Positions 33,967 to 42,089 of a stretch of 45,702 nt of DNA are shown here, one piece after another (within the stretch, counting starts at the first letter, position 1; each line of letters begins with the position of its first letter). The stretch is from Opitutus sp. GAS368 (lineage in GTDB: Bacteria > Verrucomicrobiota > Verrucomicrobiia > Opitutales > Opitutaceae), in the NCBI GenBank assembly GCA_945903465.1, contig CAMDOF010000047.1, forward strand, positions 1 to 45,702, given 5' to 3'. The translations under genes were made by a program, and so were the position numbers. A model generated the notes under the pieces. The model was not told the origin of the DNA, did no database searches, and saw only the letters and a program-made list of their open reading frames with translations.

Positions 33967-34589
33967 AAACCGCCCCACCCGCCCCACTGGGCCAGGCCGT
34001 TAAGCGCACCGTCGATATGGAAATTATCGGCGGCTGGGTCGAGCCTCACACCCGCGTCCTCGATCTCGGCTGCGGCTCCGGGGTCCTCCTCGACTACCTC
34101 GCCCAGACTAAAAAAATCTCCGCCATCGGCGTCGATCTCGACTTCGCCCAAATCACGACGTGCGTCGGCCGCGGTCTCTCCGCTTATCAGGGCGACATGA
34201 TCGCCTTCATGCGCGCCTTCCCCGAAAAACATTTCGACCGCGTCATCTGCTCCCGCACCGTCCACGAACTCGCCGATCCCAGCAGCGTTATCCTCGAGGC
34301 CTTGCGCGTCGGCCGCGCCCTCACCGTCGGCTTTGTTAATCACGGTTTCTGGAAAAACCGATTCAATACCCTCGTGCAGGGTCGCAAAATCCGCAACGAA
34401 ATCTACACCACCGCCTGGTTCGAGAGTCGCCCCGAAAACCCCGTCACCATCGACGACTTCGAACATTTTTGCGCCGCCAAAAACATCCGCATCGCCCGAC
34501 GCGCTCACCTCTCCGCCAATTGGCACACCCCTTGCCACCTTCTGCCCAACCTCCTCGCCGGCTACGCCCTCTACGATCTCGCCCGCTAG
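33963..34589 (+). CDS. metW: MetW methyltransferase-like methionine biosynthesis protein
   Basis: A 208-aa protein with MetW features: [18 protein letters not shown] (SAM-binding motif I), [35 protein letters not shown], and [20 protein letters not shown]. In other bacteria MetW is needed together with MetX for homoserine acetylation. Translation is coupled to metX through a 4-bp overlap. MetW usually has Y-x-T-P-E-x-P-W at the R-M-P-x-x-x-x-x-P-Y-x-W-Y-x-T-P-N region; here the corresponding segment reads [17 protein letters not shown]. Confidence 0.9.
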   Translation: MKTAPPAPLGQAVKRTVDMEIIGGWVEPHTRVLDLGCGSGVLLDYLAQTKKISAIGVDLDFAQITTCVGRGLSAYQGDMIAFMRAFPEKHFDRVICSRTVHELADPSSVILEALRVGRALTVGFVNHGFWKNRFNTLVQGRKIRNEIYTTAWFESRPENPVTIDDFEHFCAAKNIRIARRAHLSANWHTPCHLLPNLLAGYALYDLAR

Positions 34590-34784
34590 CACCCCGTCCC
34601 CACCCCAACGGACCGCTCGATCACCCAGTGCTAGAATCAACGGCTCGCTGCCCCCAGTCGTTCGCGGGCCGCCTCACCCCATCTCAGCCGTTTCACCCGA
34701 AAAACACCGCCGGCCGCGTCAACGGCTTCGCCCAGCCGCCGCCAACGAGGTCGCCGAGCTTGAAAATCGAGGGATCGGCGATCG

Positions 34785-35318
34785 CGTCGTCGACACCACC
34801 GCTCATCGTCATGACCGTCCCTCCCGTTCTCCCTCGGCGGCACTTTGCCCGCGCCCACCTCAAGGCACCATGCGGCCCCGCCAGTGCCGTCGACACTCGC
34901 GGCTCGGCGGCACTTTGCCCGGCACACCTCAAGGCACCCTTCTTCACCGCAACTGCCATGATCGGCTTGATGGCCCACGCTGGCATCGTCGTGCGCAGTT
35001 CCATCATTCTCGTCGACTTCATGGAACCGCGCCTCAGCCTCCCGCTGCTCGCGCGCCGAAGCTTGCCTCAAATCTAGCGCCGGGCGTTTCCGTCCGATGC
35101 TACGCAACGCCCTCGCCCTCGCCCTCGCCGTCGTCGGCCTCGTCATTCTCGCCAAGCCCTTCTTTCAATGCCTCGCGATTGCCCTCGTCGCCAGGGCCAT
35201 CGCTTCCCTTCGCCTCAGCCCACTCGCCGTCCCGCTGATTTACTCCATGACCCACGCCGGCTACGCTCCCGCGGCCGCCACCGCAGCACCGGGCGCCACC
35301 TCCGACGTCACTCCATGA
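34785..35318 (+). pseudogene. Decayed RND efflux pump permease, C-terminal remnant
   Basis: Parts of an AcrB/HME-type RND permease survive in two frames. The first gives [10 protein letters not shown] and then [20 protein letters not shown] and [13 protein letters not shown], the well-conserved fourth-helix-repeat region. A frameshift near 35045 then leads to [14 protein letters not shown] and VVGLVILAKPFFQCLAIALV followed by AVPLIYSM, matching the family end (REAC...RFRPML...DPIFQGLAISLM...AVPVLY). The N-terminal 85% or more is gone. A 69-bp duplication-insertion lies inside the first block. Its stop overlaps the ATG of the next rhodanese gene, so the pump was once the first gene of that operon. 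Confidence 0.75.
34833..34938. repeat. 37/36-bp direct duplication around a 33-bp insert, inside the RND remnant
   Basis: Positions 34833-34869 and 34903-34938 match apart from one deleted base and one substitution (ctcggcggcactttgccc at the start, acctcaaggcacc at the end). The insert 34870-34902 is unique. Removing 34870-34938 gives PLIVM followed by FFTATAM at exactly the spacing seen in intact RND pumps. Confidence 0.88.
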
Positions 35319-35692
35319 ATCTGTTCAAAATGATCAAAGCGATGTTCACCTCGGCACCGCGCGCTGCACCGCCAGCCTGCGTCGGCCGGATCCGGTCTGG
35401 CGCCGCCATGCTCATCGATGTGCGCGAACCTTCCGAATGGGCCGGGGGCGTGGCCCAAAGCGCGGCGCTGCTCTCGCTCACCGATCTCACCGGTGCGCGC
35501 ACCCAGTGGACGCCCTTTCTCTCCACCCATCGCGAACGCGAGTTGTTCGTCTATTGCCGATCGGGCGGACGCTCCGCCATCGCCGCCCGCATCCTCGCCG
35601 CCGAGGGTTTCCGTGCGACCAACGTCGGCAGCCTCTCCGACTGGTCAGCCACCGGCTGGCCCGTCGCTCCACCCGAAAAATCCCGCCGTTAA
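35315..35692 (+). CDS. Rhodanese-like sulfurtransferase, cytoplasmic
   Basis: A 125-aa single-domain rhodanese. LIDVREPSEWAGGVA is the N-terminal motif, and the active-site loop VYCRSGGRSAIAA holds Cys81, which carries the persulfide. There is no signal peptide; the N-terminal KMIKAMF may be an amphipathic helix. Its ATG overlaps the stop of the RND remnant, and 10 bp separate it from the first YeeE/YedE gene. Rhodanese, YeeE/YedE and DUF2892 genes recur together in sulfide- and thiosulfate-handling operons, so it probably moves sulfane sulfur from imported thiosulfate or polysulfide. Confidence 0.85.
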   Translation: MNLFKMIKAMFTSAPRAAPPACVGRIRSGAAMLIDVREPSEWAGGVAQSAALLSLTDLTGARTQWTPFLSTHRERELFVYCRSGGRSAIAARILAAEGFRATNVGSLSDWSATGWPVAPPEKSRR

Positions 35693-35702
35693 TTTCCCTC
35701 TC

Positions 35703-36257
35703 ATGAACTCCGCCACCTCTGCCCCCAGTCTCCTCCGTCGATCGCGGTGGAACCCCTACATCGTCGGTACCGCCATCGGCGTGCTGAGCTGGATCGTCTT
35801 CGCCGTCGTCGACAAACCCCTCGGCGTCACCACCTCCCTCACCGGCCTCGCCGGCGCCTGCGCCGCGCCTTTCCTCGGCACCGACACCGTCGCGACCAAT
35901 CCCTACTTCAAACAGCACATTTTCAAATTCGACTACGGCATGCTCTTTCTCGGCGGTATCGCCCTCGGCGGTTTCCTCTCCGCAATTCTCTCCGGGAGTT
36001 TCCGCGCCGAGACCATCCCAACCGTCTGGCGCGAGCGCTTCGGCGGGTCCGTCGCAAAACGCCTGGTCGCGGCCTTCCTCGGCGGCATCCTCGCGATGTA
36101 CGGCGCGCGCCTCGCCGACGGCTGCACGAGCGGCAATGGCATCAGCGGCAGCCTCCAACTCGCCGTCGGCGGCTGGACCTTTTTTCTGACGCTCTTCGCC
36201 TTCGGCATCCTCACGAGTCTCGTGCTCTTCGGTACCGGTCGCTCCTCTAAAAACTAA
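35703..36257 (+). CDS. YeeE/YedE family transporter, first half
   Basis: A 184-aa membrane protein of the sulfur-transport (YeeE/YedE, TsuA-like) family. Visible elements are three to four hydrophobic segments (IVGTAIGVLSWIVFAVV; YGMLFLGGIALGGFLSAIL; FFLTLFAFGILTSLVLF) and the family signature ADGCTSGNGISG, whose cysteine lies on the thiosulfate path in characterised members. Many homologues are one long chain; here two half-size genes follow each other 14 bp apart and presumably assemble into one channel. Confidence 0.85.
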   Translation: MNSATSAPSLLRRSRWNPYIVGTAIGVLSWIVFAVVDKPLGVTTSLTGLAGACAAPFLGTDTVATNPYFKQHIFKFDYGMLFLGGIALGGFLSAILSGSFRAETIPTVWRERFGGSVAKRLVAAFLGGILAMYGARLADGCTSGNGISGSLQLAVGGWTFFLTLFAFGILTSLVLFGTGRSSKN

Positions 36258-36271
36258 ACGCTCCCTCGATT

Positions 36272-36859
36272 ATGCACCTCCTCGCTGCGGTCACTCCTCC
36301 CGTCACCGGTTCCGCCGCACTCGTCGCGGCGATCGTCCTTGGGACGATCTTCGGCGTCCTGCTCCACCGCGGTGGCGTCGCCAACTATAACGTCATCGTG
36401 AACCAGTTTCGCCTCCGTGATTTCACCGTTCTTAAAATCATGATGACCGCCATTATCGTCGGCGGTCTCGGCGTGCTCGCGCTGAACTCCGCCGGCCTCG
36501 CCAACTACCACATTAAAGCCGCCAATATGCTCGGCGTGGTCCTCGGCGCCGCGATCTTCGGCGTCGGCATGGTCGTCTACGGCTATTGCCCGGGCACCGC
36601 CATCGCCGCCGCCGCTTCCGGCAGCATCCACGGTCTCGTCGGCCTCGCCGGCCTCCTCGTCGGCGGCACGCTCTACGCCTTCAGTTTTCCGTGGATCGCA
36701 AAAAATATTTTGCCCGTCGCCGCGCTCGGTAAAGTCCGCCTCCCCGACGTCACAGGCGTCCCCGCCCTCGTCTGGTTCGTCGCGCTGATCGCCATCGCGC
36801 TCACCGTTTTCCTCCTCATCGAGCGCGTCGAACGCCGCGCCGCCGCCGCTCATTCTTAA
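36272..36859 (+). CDS. YeeE/YedE family transporter, second half
   Basis: This 195-aa membrane protein begins with hydrophobic segments (GSAALVAAIVLGTIFGVLLH; NVIVNQFRLRDFTVLKIMMT between helices) and has the second family signature, MVVYGYCPGTAIAAAASGSI, with its conserved cysteine before PGTA. It complements the preceding half-transporter. Likely substrate: thiosulfate or another sulfane-sulfur anion, inferred from family and neighbours. Confidence 0.85.
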   Translation: MHLLAAVTPPVTGSAALVAAIVLGTIFGVLLHRGGVANYNVIVNQFRLRDFTVLKIMMTAIIVGGLGVLALNSAGLANYHIKAANMLGVVLGAAIFGVGMVVYGYCPGTAIAAAASGSIHGLVGLAGLLVGGTLYAFSFPWIAKNILPVAALGKVRLPDVTGVPALVWFVALIAIALTVFLLIERVERRAAAAHS

Positions 36860-36900
36860 TTTCGCCCGCACCAGATCGCCCCGTCCCATGCCTCGCTGCG

Positions 36901-37049
36901 ATGAAAACCGCCGCCGGTCCGATCGATCCCAGCCTCCGCGGTATCCCCGGTGCCGGCTGCTTTTACAAGAACGGCCCGGCCTCATCGGCCTCGGCCCGCT
37001 GCTCACCGCCTTCGTCGGCTTCTGTCCCGCGGATCTTCACCCGGCTTGA
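36901..37049 (+). pseudogene. DUF2892 (YgaP transmembrane domain-like) gene, frameshifted
   Basis: The first frame begins MKTAAGPIDPSLRGI, like the DUF2892 start (MKxNxGxIDRxLRIxLG). A second frame then carries ERPGLIGLGPLLTAFVGFCP, the conserved C-terminal half, and stops at 37047-37049. The middle membrane segment is shortened and the halves are out of frame. DUF2892 proteins are small membrane partners of rhodaneses, so this belonged to the same operon. Confidence 0.65.
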
Positions 37050-37510
37050 GCACCCGCCCGCCGCCGGCCCCGCTGCCGATTAAAAGCTCGTCGCCACTTT
37101 TTTGTATCCGTTAAATAAATACATTTTCTTTCGCAAGCGTCTGGCCGACGCCGCCTGAGCCCGGCACCACCGGTCGCCTCAGCCGCCTCGGGGCGCCCTC
37201 GCCCAGGCCGGCTCCGTTCTCACGTCCCCATCGGCGGCGAATCGCCTCGGGCTTTTACCTCCCCGGCCGCCGTCGCCGGTCTCGGCCACACCCCCATCCC
37301 ATTCGGTTCTCAGCCCTTGCCCGCGGCCCTGTAATCAGAAATTAATGTCCCCCCGCTCTCCCTTGCCCTGCCCCAAGCAACTCCCATCGCCCCAGCCGAC
37401 CCACTCGCCACCTCGCCCCTGCCCGCCCACTCCCGGCCCACCCCGCTCCCGGCCCAGCGCGAACCGGACCATGGGCCGTCAACTCAGCCAGCTTCTGCAT
37501 TCTTTCGCCG
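37050..37510. other. Intergenic region before the thioredoxin gene
   Basis: No supported gene. An AT-rich patch at 37100-37130 (ttgtatccgttaaataaata) stands out from GC-rich surroundings and could be a promoter or a scar. Positions 37330-37460 are strongly C-rich on the plus strand with almost no G runs. Confidence 0.3.
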
Positions 37511-38326
37511 ATGTCCTACGATCTCTCCCATTTCCAAACCGACGTTCTCGACCGCAGCCAACGCACACCCGTCCTCGTTGATTTCTGGGCCGCGTGGTGC
37601 GGGCCGTGCAAGCTGCTCGGGCCGATTCTCGAAAAACTCGCCGCCGAGTCCGCCGGCCGCTGGGCACTCGTGAAGGTCGATACCGAAGCGCACCCGGACC
37701 TCGCCGCCCAGTTTCAGATTCGCGGCATCCCCAACTGCAAACTTTTCCATCAGGGTCGCGTCATCGCGGAACTGGCCGGCGCACTCCCCGAGCCGCAGCT
37801 CCGCACGTGGCTGGCGGAAAATCTACCCACGCCCAAACGCGAGAGCATGGCCCGCGCCCGCGAACTTCTCCGCGCCGGCCATGCGGCGGCCGCCGCCGAC
37901 CTCCTCCGCCCTCTCGCGACCAACGAGCCCACCGATCACGAACTCGCCGTCCTCACCGCTCGCGCCTTGATGTTCACCGAGCCCGCCGCCGCCCTCGCGC
38001 TCATCGCTCCGTTGCCCCCCGCCTCCCCTTGGATCGATGGCGCCGCCATCGTGCAGACCCTCGCCGCCGCTTTCCAAAGTAGCATCGCCCCCACGCGCCT
38101 CCCCGACTCTCCCTTGCGCCCACGCTACCTCGACGCGCTCAATCAGCTCCGCCGCGAATCATTCGAAGCCGGCCTCACCGCACTCATCGCGGTCCTCAAT
38201 GAGAAACCGGCCTTCGCCGGCGGCCAGGCCAAGGCGGTCGCCTCCGCTATTTTCCACCACCTCGGCTTGCGCCATCCCCTCTCAGAGAAATTTTCGCGTC
38301 CGTTCAGCATGGCCGTAAATGTCTAA
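37511..38326 (+). CDS. Thioredoxin-TPR fusion (CnoX/YbbN-like)
   Basis: A 271-aa protein. The thioredoxin domain (residues 1-108) has the canonical active site WCGPCK at residues 29-34 and the cis-proline motif RGIPNCKLF. After residue 112 the chain is helical and TPR-like (MARARELLRAGHAAAAADLL, LAVLTARALMF, ALNQLRRESFEAGLTALIAV), as in CnoX/YbbN chaperedoxins. Unlike E. coli CnoX (SxxC) it keeps both cysteines and should be redox-active. It is near the rhodanese/YeeE genes but separated by 460 bp, so co-transcription is uncertain. Confidence 0.88.
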   Translation: MSYDLSHFQTDVLDRSQRTPVLVDFWAAWCGPCKLLGPILEKLAAESAGRWALVKVDTEAHPDLAAQFQIRGIPNCKLFHQGRVIAELAGALPEPQLRTWLAENLPTPKRESMARARELLRAGHAAAAADLLRPLATNEPTDHELAVLTARALMFTEPAAALALIAPLPPASPWIDGAAIVQTLAAAFQSSIAPTRLPDSPLRPRYLDALNQLRRESFEAGLTALIAVLNEKPAFAGGQAKAVASAIFHHLGLRHPLSEKFSRPFSMAVNV

Positions 38327-38841
38327 CCAATCCCGTCCGCCCACCCACCGGCATCGCCCCAGTCCACCACCCACCAGCATCGCCCCAGTCCGCCCACCCA
38401 TCACGCCTCCCCTTGCCCGGATATTTCGCACCGCGGCAACCGCAACCGAAGGTCTCCGGAAATCGTGAAATCTGTCATCTTTCATCTAAAGGCTCGGATT
38501 TCCAATCCGACGGATTCTCTCATCGGTGGCATTCCTGCCGGCCCTACTTGGTTTTAAATTCCAGATTCCAGATGGCTGATTCACGATTTCCGAAATCGTC
38601 TCAAGCGTGATCGAAGGGGATCAATCGGAGCATACGCACACGGAGAACGCTAAACCCGCTGATGCCTTGGTCGAATGATAACGGACGGCTCGGAGAGCCG
38701 TCCCTACTTTCAGCCCCAAAGGTAAGGACGCCTCTCCGAGGCCTCCGGGTATGAAATCTGCCGGATAGCCGGGCCTCGCCTCCTTCCTTAATTTCCGCAT
38801 CCTCTGCCGCGCTCCTTCGCCCGCCCACAATTCTTACGCTT
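38327..38841. other. Intergenic region with palindromic repeats (REP-like)
   Basis: No gene. Positions 38341-38400 contain a 26-bp direct repeat (ggcatcgccccagtcc core, twice). A perfect palindrome, acgatttccgaaatcgt, is at 38583-38599. Two hairpins follow: ggacggctc-gga-gagccgtcc at 38683-38703 and ggacgcctc-tcc-gaggcctcc at 38726-38746 (one mismatch). The latter pair resembles the dispersed GGACGGCTC-type palindromes I associate with verrucomicrobial genomes; that association is from memory. Confidence 0.6.
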
Positions 38842-39240
38842 ATGAAACTCGCCCACACCTTCCCCATTCTCGCCATCACCGCCTCGGCCTTTGCGGCCAA
38901 CGCGCCTAAAATCGCCCCAAAGGAGGCCGCCCAACTCGTCGCCGCCGGCCAAGCCGTCCTCGTCGATTGCCGTGAGCCCGCCGAATACGCCGAAGACGGC
39001 GTCGCTACTCCCGCCGTCTTGCTGCCCAAGAGCGATTTCGACGGCGACCAAAAAGAATGGAAAGCCTTTCTCGCTAAGAATCAGGGCAAACAAATCATCC
39101 TCTACTGCCGCGGCGGTACCCGCGCCGCCGCCATCGCCAACGCTCTTCAAGCCAAAGGTCTTAACGCCGCCAACGCCGGCGGCCTCAAGGATTGGACCAA
39201 GGCTGGCTTGCCCACCCGCACCGTCACCGCCACCAAGTAG
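38842..39240 (+). CDS. Exported rhodanese-like sulfurtransferase
   Basis: A 132-aa rhodanese with a short signal peptide (MKLAHTFPILAITASAFAAN). The domain has VLVDCREPAEYAEDG, and the active-site loop LYCRGGTRAAA with Cys89. CRGGTR is a typical short rhodanese loop. Being exported, it would act on sulfur species in the periplasm before or during uptake by the YeeE/YedE pair, complementing the cytoplasmic rhodanese at 35315. That division of labour is inferred from location signals only. Confidence 0.85.
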   Translation: MKLAHTFPILAITASAFAANAPKIAPKEAAQLVAAGQAVLVDCREPAEYAEDGVATPAVLLPKSDFDGDQKEWKAFLAKNQGKQIILYCRGGTRAAAIANALQAKGLNAANAGGLKDWTKAGLPTRTVTATK

Positions 39241-39310
39241 CCGGCCGGCCGCTCAGCCAGCCCCCTCTCTGCCTAAAGGACTTTAGCTGCCCCCCCGCCT
39301 CCCGCGCCCC

Positions 39311-39411
39311 CGCCTCCGCGCGCTTCCCGCCGGCTCGGGCCGCGCTTTCCCACCTCCCACCGCGCCTCCGCCTCCGCGCGCTTCCCGCCGGCTCGGGCCG
39401 CGCTTTCCCAC
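39311..39411. repeat. 43-bp direct repeat, period 58
   Basis: Positions 39311-39353 and 39369-39411 are identical (cgcctccgcgcgcttcccgc at the start), separated by 15 bp. The region lies between convergent genes. The short gap makes this an ordinary tandem-type duplication rather than one of the 69-71 bp insertions. Confidence 0.93.
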
Positions 39412-39538
39412 TCACAGCTCGCCTAAGCCTCGCGCCGCCCGCACCCGCATCCGTCCATCGCGCCACCCTCGGCCGCCGCGGTCACCACCGCTCAGGGCGA
39501 CCTCTCGCCCCGCTGCGCGCGTCTCCGGCCGCCGTCAC

Positions 39539-40552
39539 TCAGCCCTTGCTTCCGCGCAACCGCGGCGCCGCCGTTGACCGCCCAGGTCCCCGCGCTGCCG
39601 CCCCTACCTCCATCGCGGCCGCACCTAGCCGCGCGGCCTGAAATAACACCACACAGTCAGACCCATCCCTCGTCGGTAACCACTGCGGGTCGAGCATCCC
39701 AAACTCTCGATCAATCGCCGCGCGGAGCCCGCCCACCTCCAGCACGAGGATGCCGTGCGGCTGCAAGCGCGCGACGGCTTGCCGCAGCAACGCGCGCACG
39801 ATCACCAACCCATCGCGGCCGCCATCGTGCGCCATCCGCGGTTCCGCCGAAAACTCCGGTGCCTGCCGGTCAACGTGCGCACTGGGCTCATAGGGAGGAT
39901 TACTTAAAATCACATCGTATCGCCCCGGCGGCACCGCCTCCCACCCATCACTCAAAATCAACTTAATCCGCCGCACCAAACCATGTGCGCGCCGATTGAT
40001 TGCCGCTACTTCCAGCGCCGCCGCCGACAAATCACTCGCCTCCACCACCGCATCGGGAAATTCCCGCGCCAACAAAATCGCCAGGCATCCTGAGCCCGTG
40101 CAGACATCAATCACTCGGCGTACTTTTTTCCCAGCCGGTAGCCACATCGCCAGTTGCTCCGGAATGATTTCGAGAAAATAACTCCTCGGTATAATCACCC
40201 GCTCATCGACGTAAAAGCGGTGTTCACCCAGCCAGGCCTCGCGCGTCAAATACGCCGCGGGCACTCGCTCCAAAATACGCCGCCGCAAAATCACCTCCAC
40301 CCGCCGCCGCTCCGCCACCGTCAACCGCCGCGCCAGCACCGCCGCCGAACTGGCCAACGAGAGCTCCAGCGTGTGCAGCAGAAGATAAAGCGCCTCGTCG
40401 TGCCCGTTCGTCGCCACTTGTCCCAGCGCCACTTGCTCGCGGGCATACATTTTCTCCGCAAATTTCAACCAATCACCCAACGTCACCAACCGCGCGGTCG
40501 CCCAGCTCCCCCCCCCTTTTGCGGCCACCTTCCCCGCCGGCCGCATTTTCAT
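39539..40552 (-). CDS. PrmB/HemK-family protein N5-glutamine methyltransferase
   Basis: A 337-aa SAM-dependent methyltransferase. PrmB-like features are AAYLTREAWLGEHRFYVDER and VIIPRSYFLEIIPE; motif I is VIDVCTGSGCLAILLAREFP; the catalytic NPPY is in VILSNPPYEPSAHVD. PrmB methylates a glutamine of ribosomal protein L3, while PrmC/HemK acts on release factors. The N-terminal helical region and YLTxEAWFGG-like segment favour PrmB. The start at 40552 overlaps the upstream stop (ATGA), which excludes the longer open frame. The C-terminal 30 residues after VVLFQAARL are a low-complexity extension. Confidence 0.85.
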   Translation of the reverse strand: MKMRPAGKVAAKGGGSWATARLVTLGDWLKFAEKMYAREQVALGQVATNGHDEALYLLLHTLELSLASSAAVLARRLTVAERRRVEVILRRRILERVPAAYLTREAWLGEHRFYVDERVIIPRSYFLEIIPEQLAMWLPAGKKVRRVIDVCTGSGCLAILLAREFPDAVVEASDLSAAALEVAAINRRAHGLVRRIKLILSDGWEAVPPGRYDVILSNPPYEPSAHVDRQAPEFSAEPRMAHDGGRDGLVIVRALLRQAVARLQPHGILVLEVGGLRAAIDREFGMLDPQWLPTRDGSDCVVLFQAARLGAAAMEVGAAARGPGRSTAAPRLRGSKG

Positions 40553-41217
40553 CGCGCGAGCTGCTGCAGCAAAAATACAAAGGGCGCCGCCAGAAGCGAA
40601 ACCGTCCAGCCAATCGCAGAACGCACCGGCGGTAATTGAAACGCGATCATCAACACGAGACCACCCCAGCGACTGATATTGTGAAAGGCTTCCTCCGATA
40701 ATATTCCCCAATAGCGCAAGAGCATCCCACCCGGCAACGGCGGAATCGGCAGCAGATCCAACATCATCAGCATCGTCGCCATACCGATCAGCGACACCGA
40801 AATCTCAATGCTGCGCGGCTCGAAACGAAACGCCAGGCCACCCATCACCGCCGCCAGCAACGCGATCGCCACACACATCCCGAAACCAGCAAACTGCGTG
40901 AAGAGTTCACCTTGCCGGGGATTTTTAAAGTAACTCGGATTACTCGGCACCGCCTTCGCCCAAGCCAAAAAGAAGCCAATCTCCGTCAACCGCGGTTGCA
41001 GATAAAAAATACAAATCAGCGGCAGCACCACCGTTCCCAACAAATCAACGTGCGCCGGGGGATACAACGTTACCCGCTCCTCACTCCGCGGCGTCGGATC
41101 GCCCAAGCGGTCCGCCACCCAGGCCTGCGCAAACGCACGCAAGATGAGTACAGCAAATAATAGGAAATAAAAAATCAGCCCCGACCGCAGAGCCTCCGGT
41201 GTGATGCCAAGATCCAT
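40549..41217 (-). CDS. Site-2 protease (M50) family membrane protein lacking the catalytic residues
   Basis: A 222-aa polytopic membrane protein that aligns with the short M50 rhomboid-like S2P branch: AWVADRLGDPTPRSEERVTL, the HIDPLGT-equivalent AHVDLLGT, WAKAVPSNPSYFKNPRQGEL, and LLPIPPLPGG. The zinc-protease motif is lost. Where the family has HEFAHA this protein has RAFAQA (Arg27, Ala28, Gln31), and the third ligand Asp in PxPPLDGG is Pro162. It should not bind zinc or cut peptides but keeps the fold. It sits between the TPR protein (3-bp gap) and prmB (4-bp overlap). Confidence 0.85.
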   Translation of the reverse strand: MDLGITPEALRSGLIFYFLLFAVLILRAFAQAWVADRLGDPTPRSEERVTLYPPAHVDLLGTVVLPLICIFYLQPRLTEIGFFLAWAKAVPSNPSYFKNPRQGELFTQFAGFGMCVAIALLAAVMGGLAFRFEPRSIEISVSLIGMATMLMMLDLLPIPPLPGGMLLRYWGILSEEAFHNISRWGGLVLMIAFQLPPVRSAIGWTVSLLAAPFVFLLQQLAR

Positions 41218-41220
41218 CCC

Positions 41221-42069
41221 TCACTTCTTTGGACTAACTGCCAGTTGCGCAACGAGCTTTTCTTTCTGACTCTGCAACTTCGGCTCATCCACCGTGTTCA
41301 AGAGCGCCCGCGCATGCAGCTCTTTGCCTTGTTTGAGACAGATATTCGCCGCGTGCAGGCGCATCGTCTGCCGCTCAATCGCCGTCGGCGCCTTTTCCTC
41401 CAGGCCACTCCAGGCCTTCAGCGCCCCGTCCCAGTCCGGCTTTTCCAGATCGTAAAAAGACTCCGCGTACCGGTACGCAAATTCAAAGCGCTCCGGCGCC
41501 AGCTCCGCCGCCCGTCGAAAGCCTTCATGCATCGCCCCATCCAGCGCCGCCCGCGTCCAGCCGCCACCTTCCGCCTTTAAAAACTGCTCCCGTGCTTCCA
41601 CCAGCAAGGTGCCAAGCTGGTAGTGATAGAGCGGCTCCGTCGGCGCCAATTGGATCGCCGCCAAATAATACGGCGCCGCCTGCAACGGCTTACCGGCTTC
41701 CGCCAACAGATTGCCCAGCTGGTTTTTTACCAGCGGAATATCCGCGTCCAGCTCGTTCGCCCTCAGCAGCATCGCCGTCGCCTCTTTGCGCATATCCACC
41801 TTCGTCAGCAGATACCCATACGCCGCGTAGCCAGCCGCCCATTGCGGATTATTCCGCACCAACAGCTCGTAATCATGCGTAATCGACGCCGCCTGCTGGC
41901 GAAACTCCGCTTCGTGCAGCTTCTCCCCTTGCTTCACCGCATCTGCAAATAACTCGCGCTGCCGCTCCACGATTTTCTTCAACGCGCGCTCCGCCATATT
42001 CTCTCCTTCCGCCGCTCCTAGGCCAGCGCCGATCATCAGACTCACCCACAGGAAAATTAAAGGTTTCAT
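41221..42069 (-). CDS. Exported TPR-repeat protein
   Basis: A 282-aa protein. The chosen ATG at 42069 gives a signal peptide (MKPLIFLWVSLMIGAGLGAA); ATG at 42087 (MSVWDF) is an alternative, and anything further upstream would overlap fdhD. The mature part is helical with TPR pairs: AAGYAAYGYLLTKVDMRKEA, LVKNQLGNLLAEAGKPLQAA, EPLYHYQLGTLLVEAREQFL, MRLHAANICLKQGKELHARA. It probably serves as a periplasmic protein-interaction module. It lies 20 bp after fdhD and 3 bp before the S2P-like gene; the four genes look like one operon. Confidence 0.8.
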   Translation of the reverse strand: MKPLIFLWVSLMIGAGLGAAEGENMAERALKKIVERQRELFADAVKQGEKLHEAEFRQQAASITHDYELLVRNNPQWAAGYAAYGYLLTKVDMRKEATAMLLRANELDADIPLVKNQLGNLLAEAGKPLQAAPYYLAAIQLAPTEPLYHYQLGTLLVEAREQFLKAEGGGWTRAALDGAMHEGFRRAAELAPERFEFAYRYAESFYDLEKPDWDGALKAWSGLEEKAPTAIERQTMRLHAANICLKQGKELHARALLNTVDEPKLQSQKEKLVAQLAVSPKK

Positions 42070-42089
42070 AAAATCCCAAACGGACATCC

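Noticed and set aside
39311..39411. 43-bp direct repeat as another member of the 69-71 bp insertion series
   Set aside because: The gap is only 15 bp and the period 58, so it does not share the geometry.
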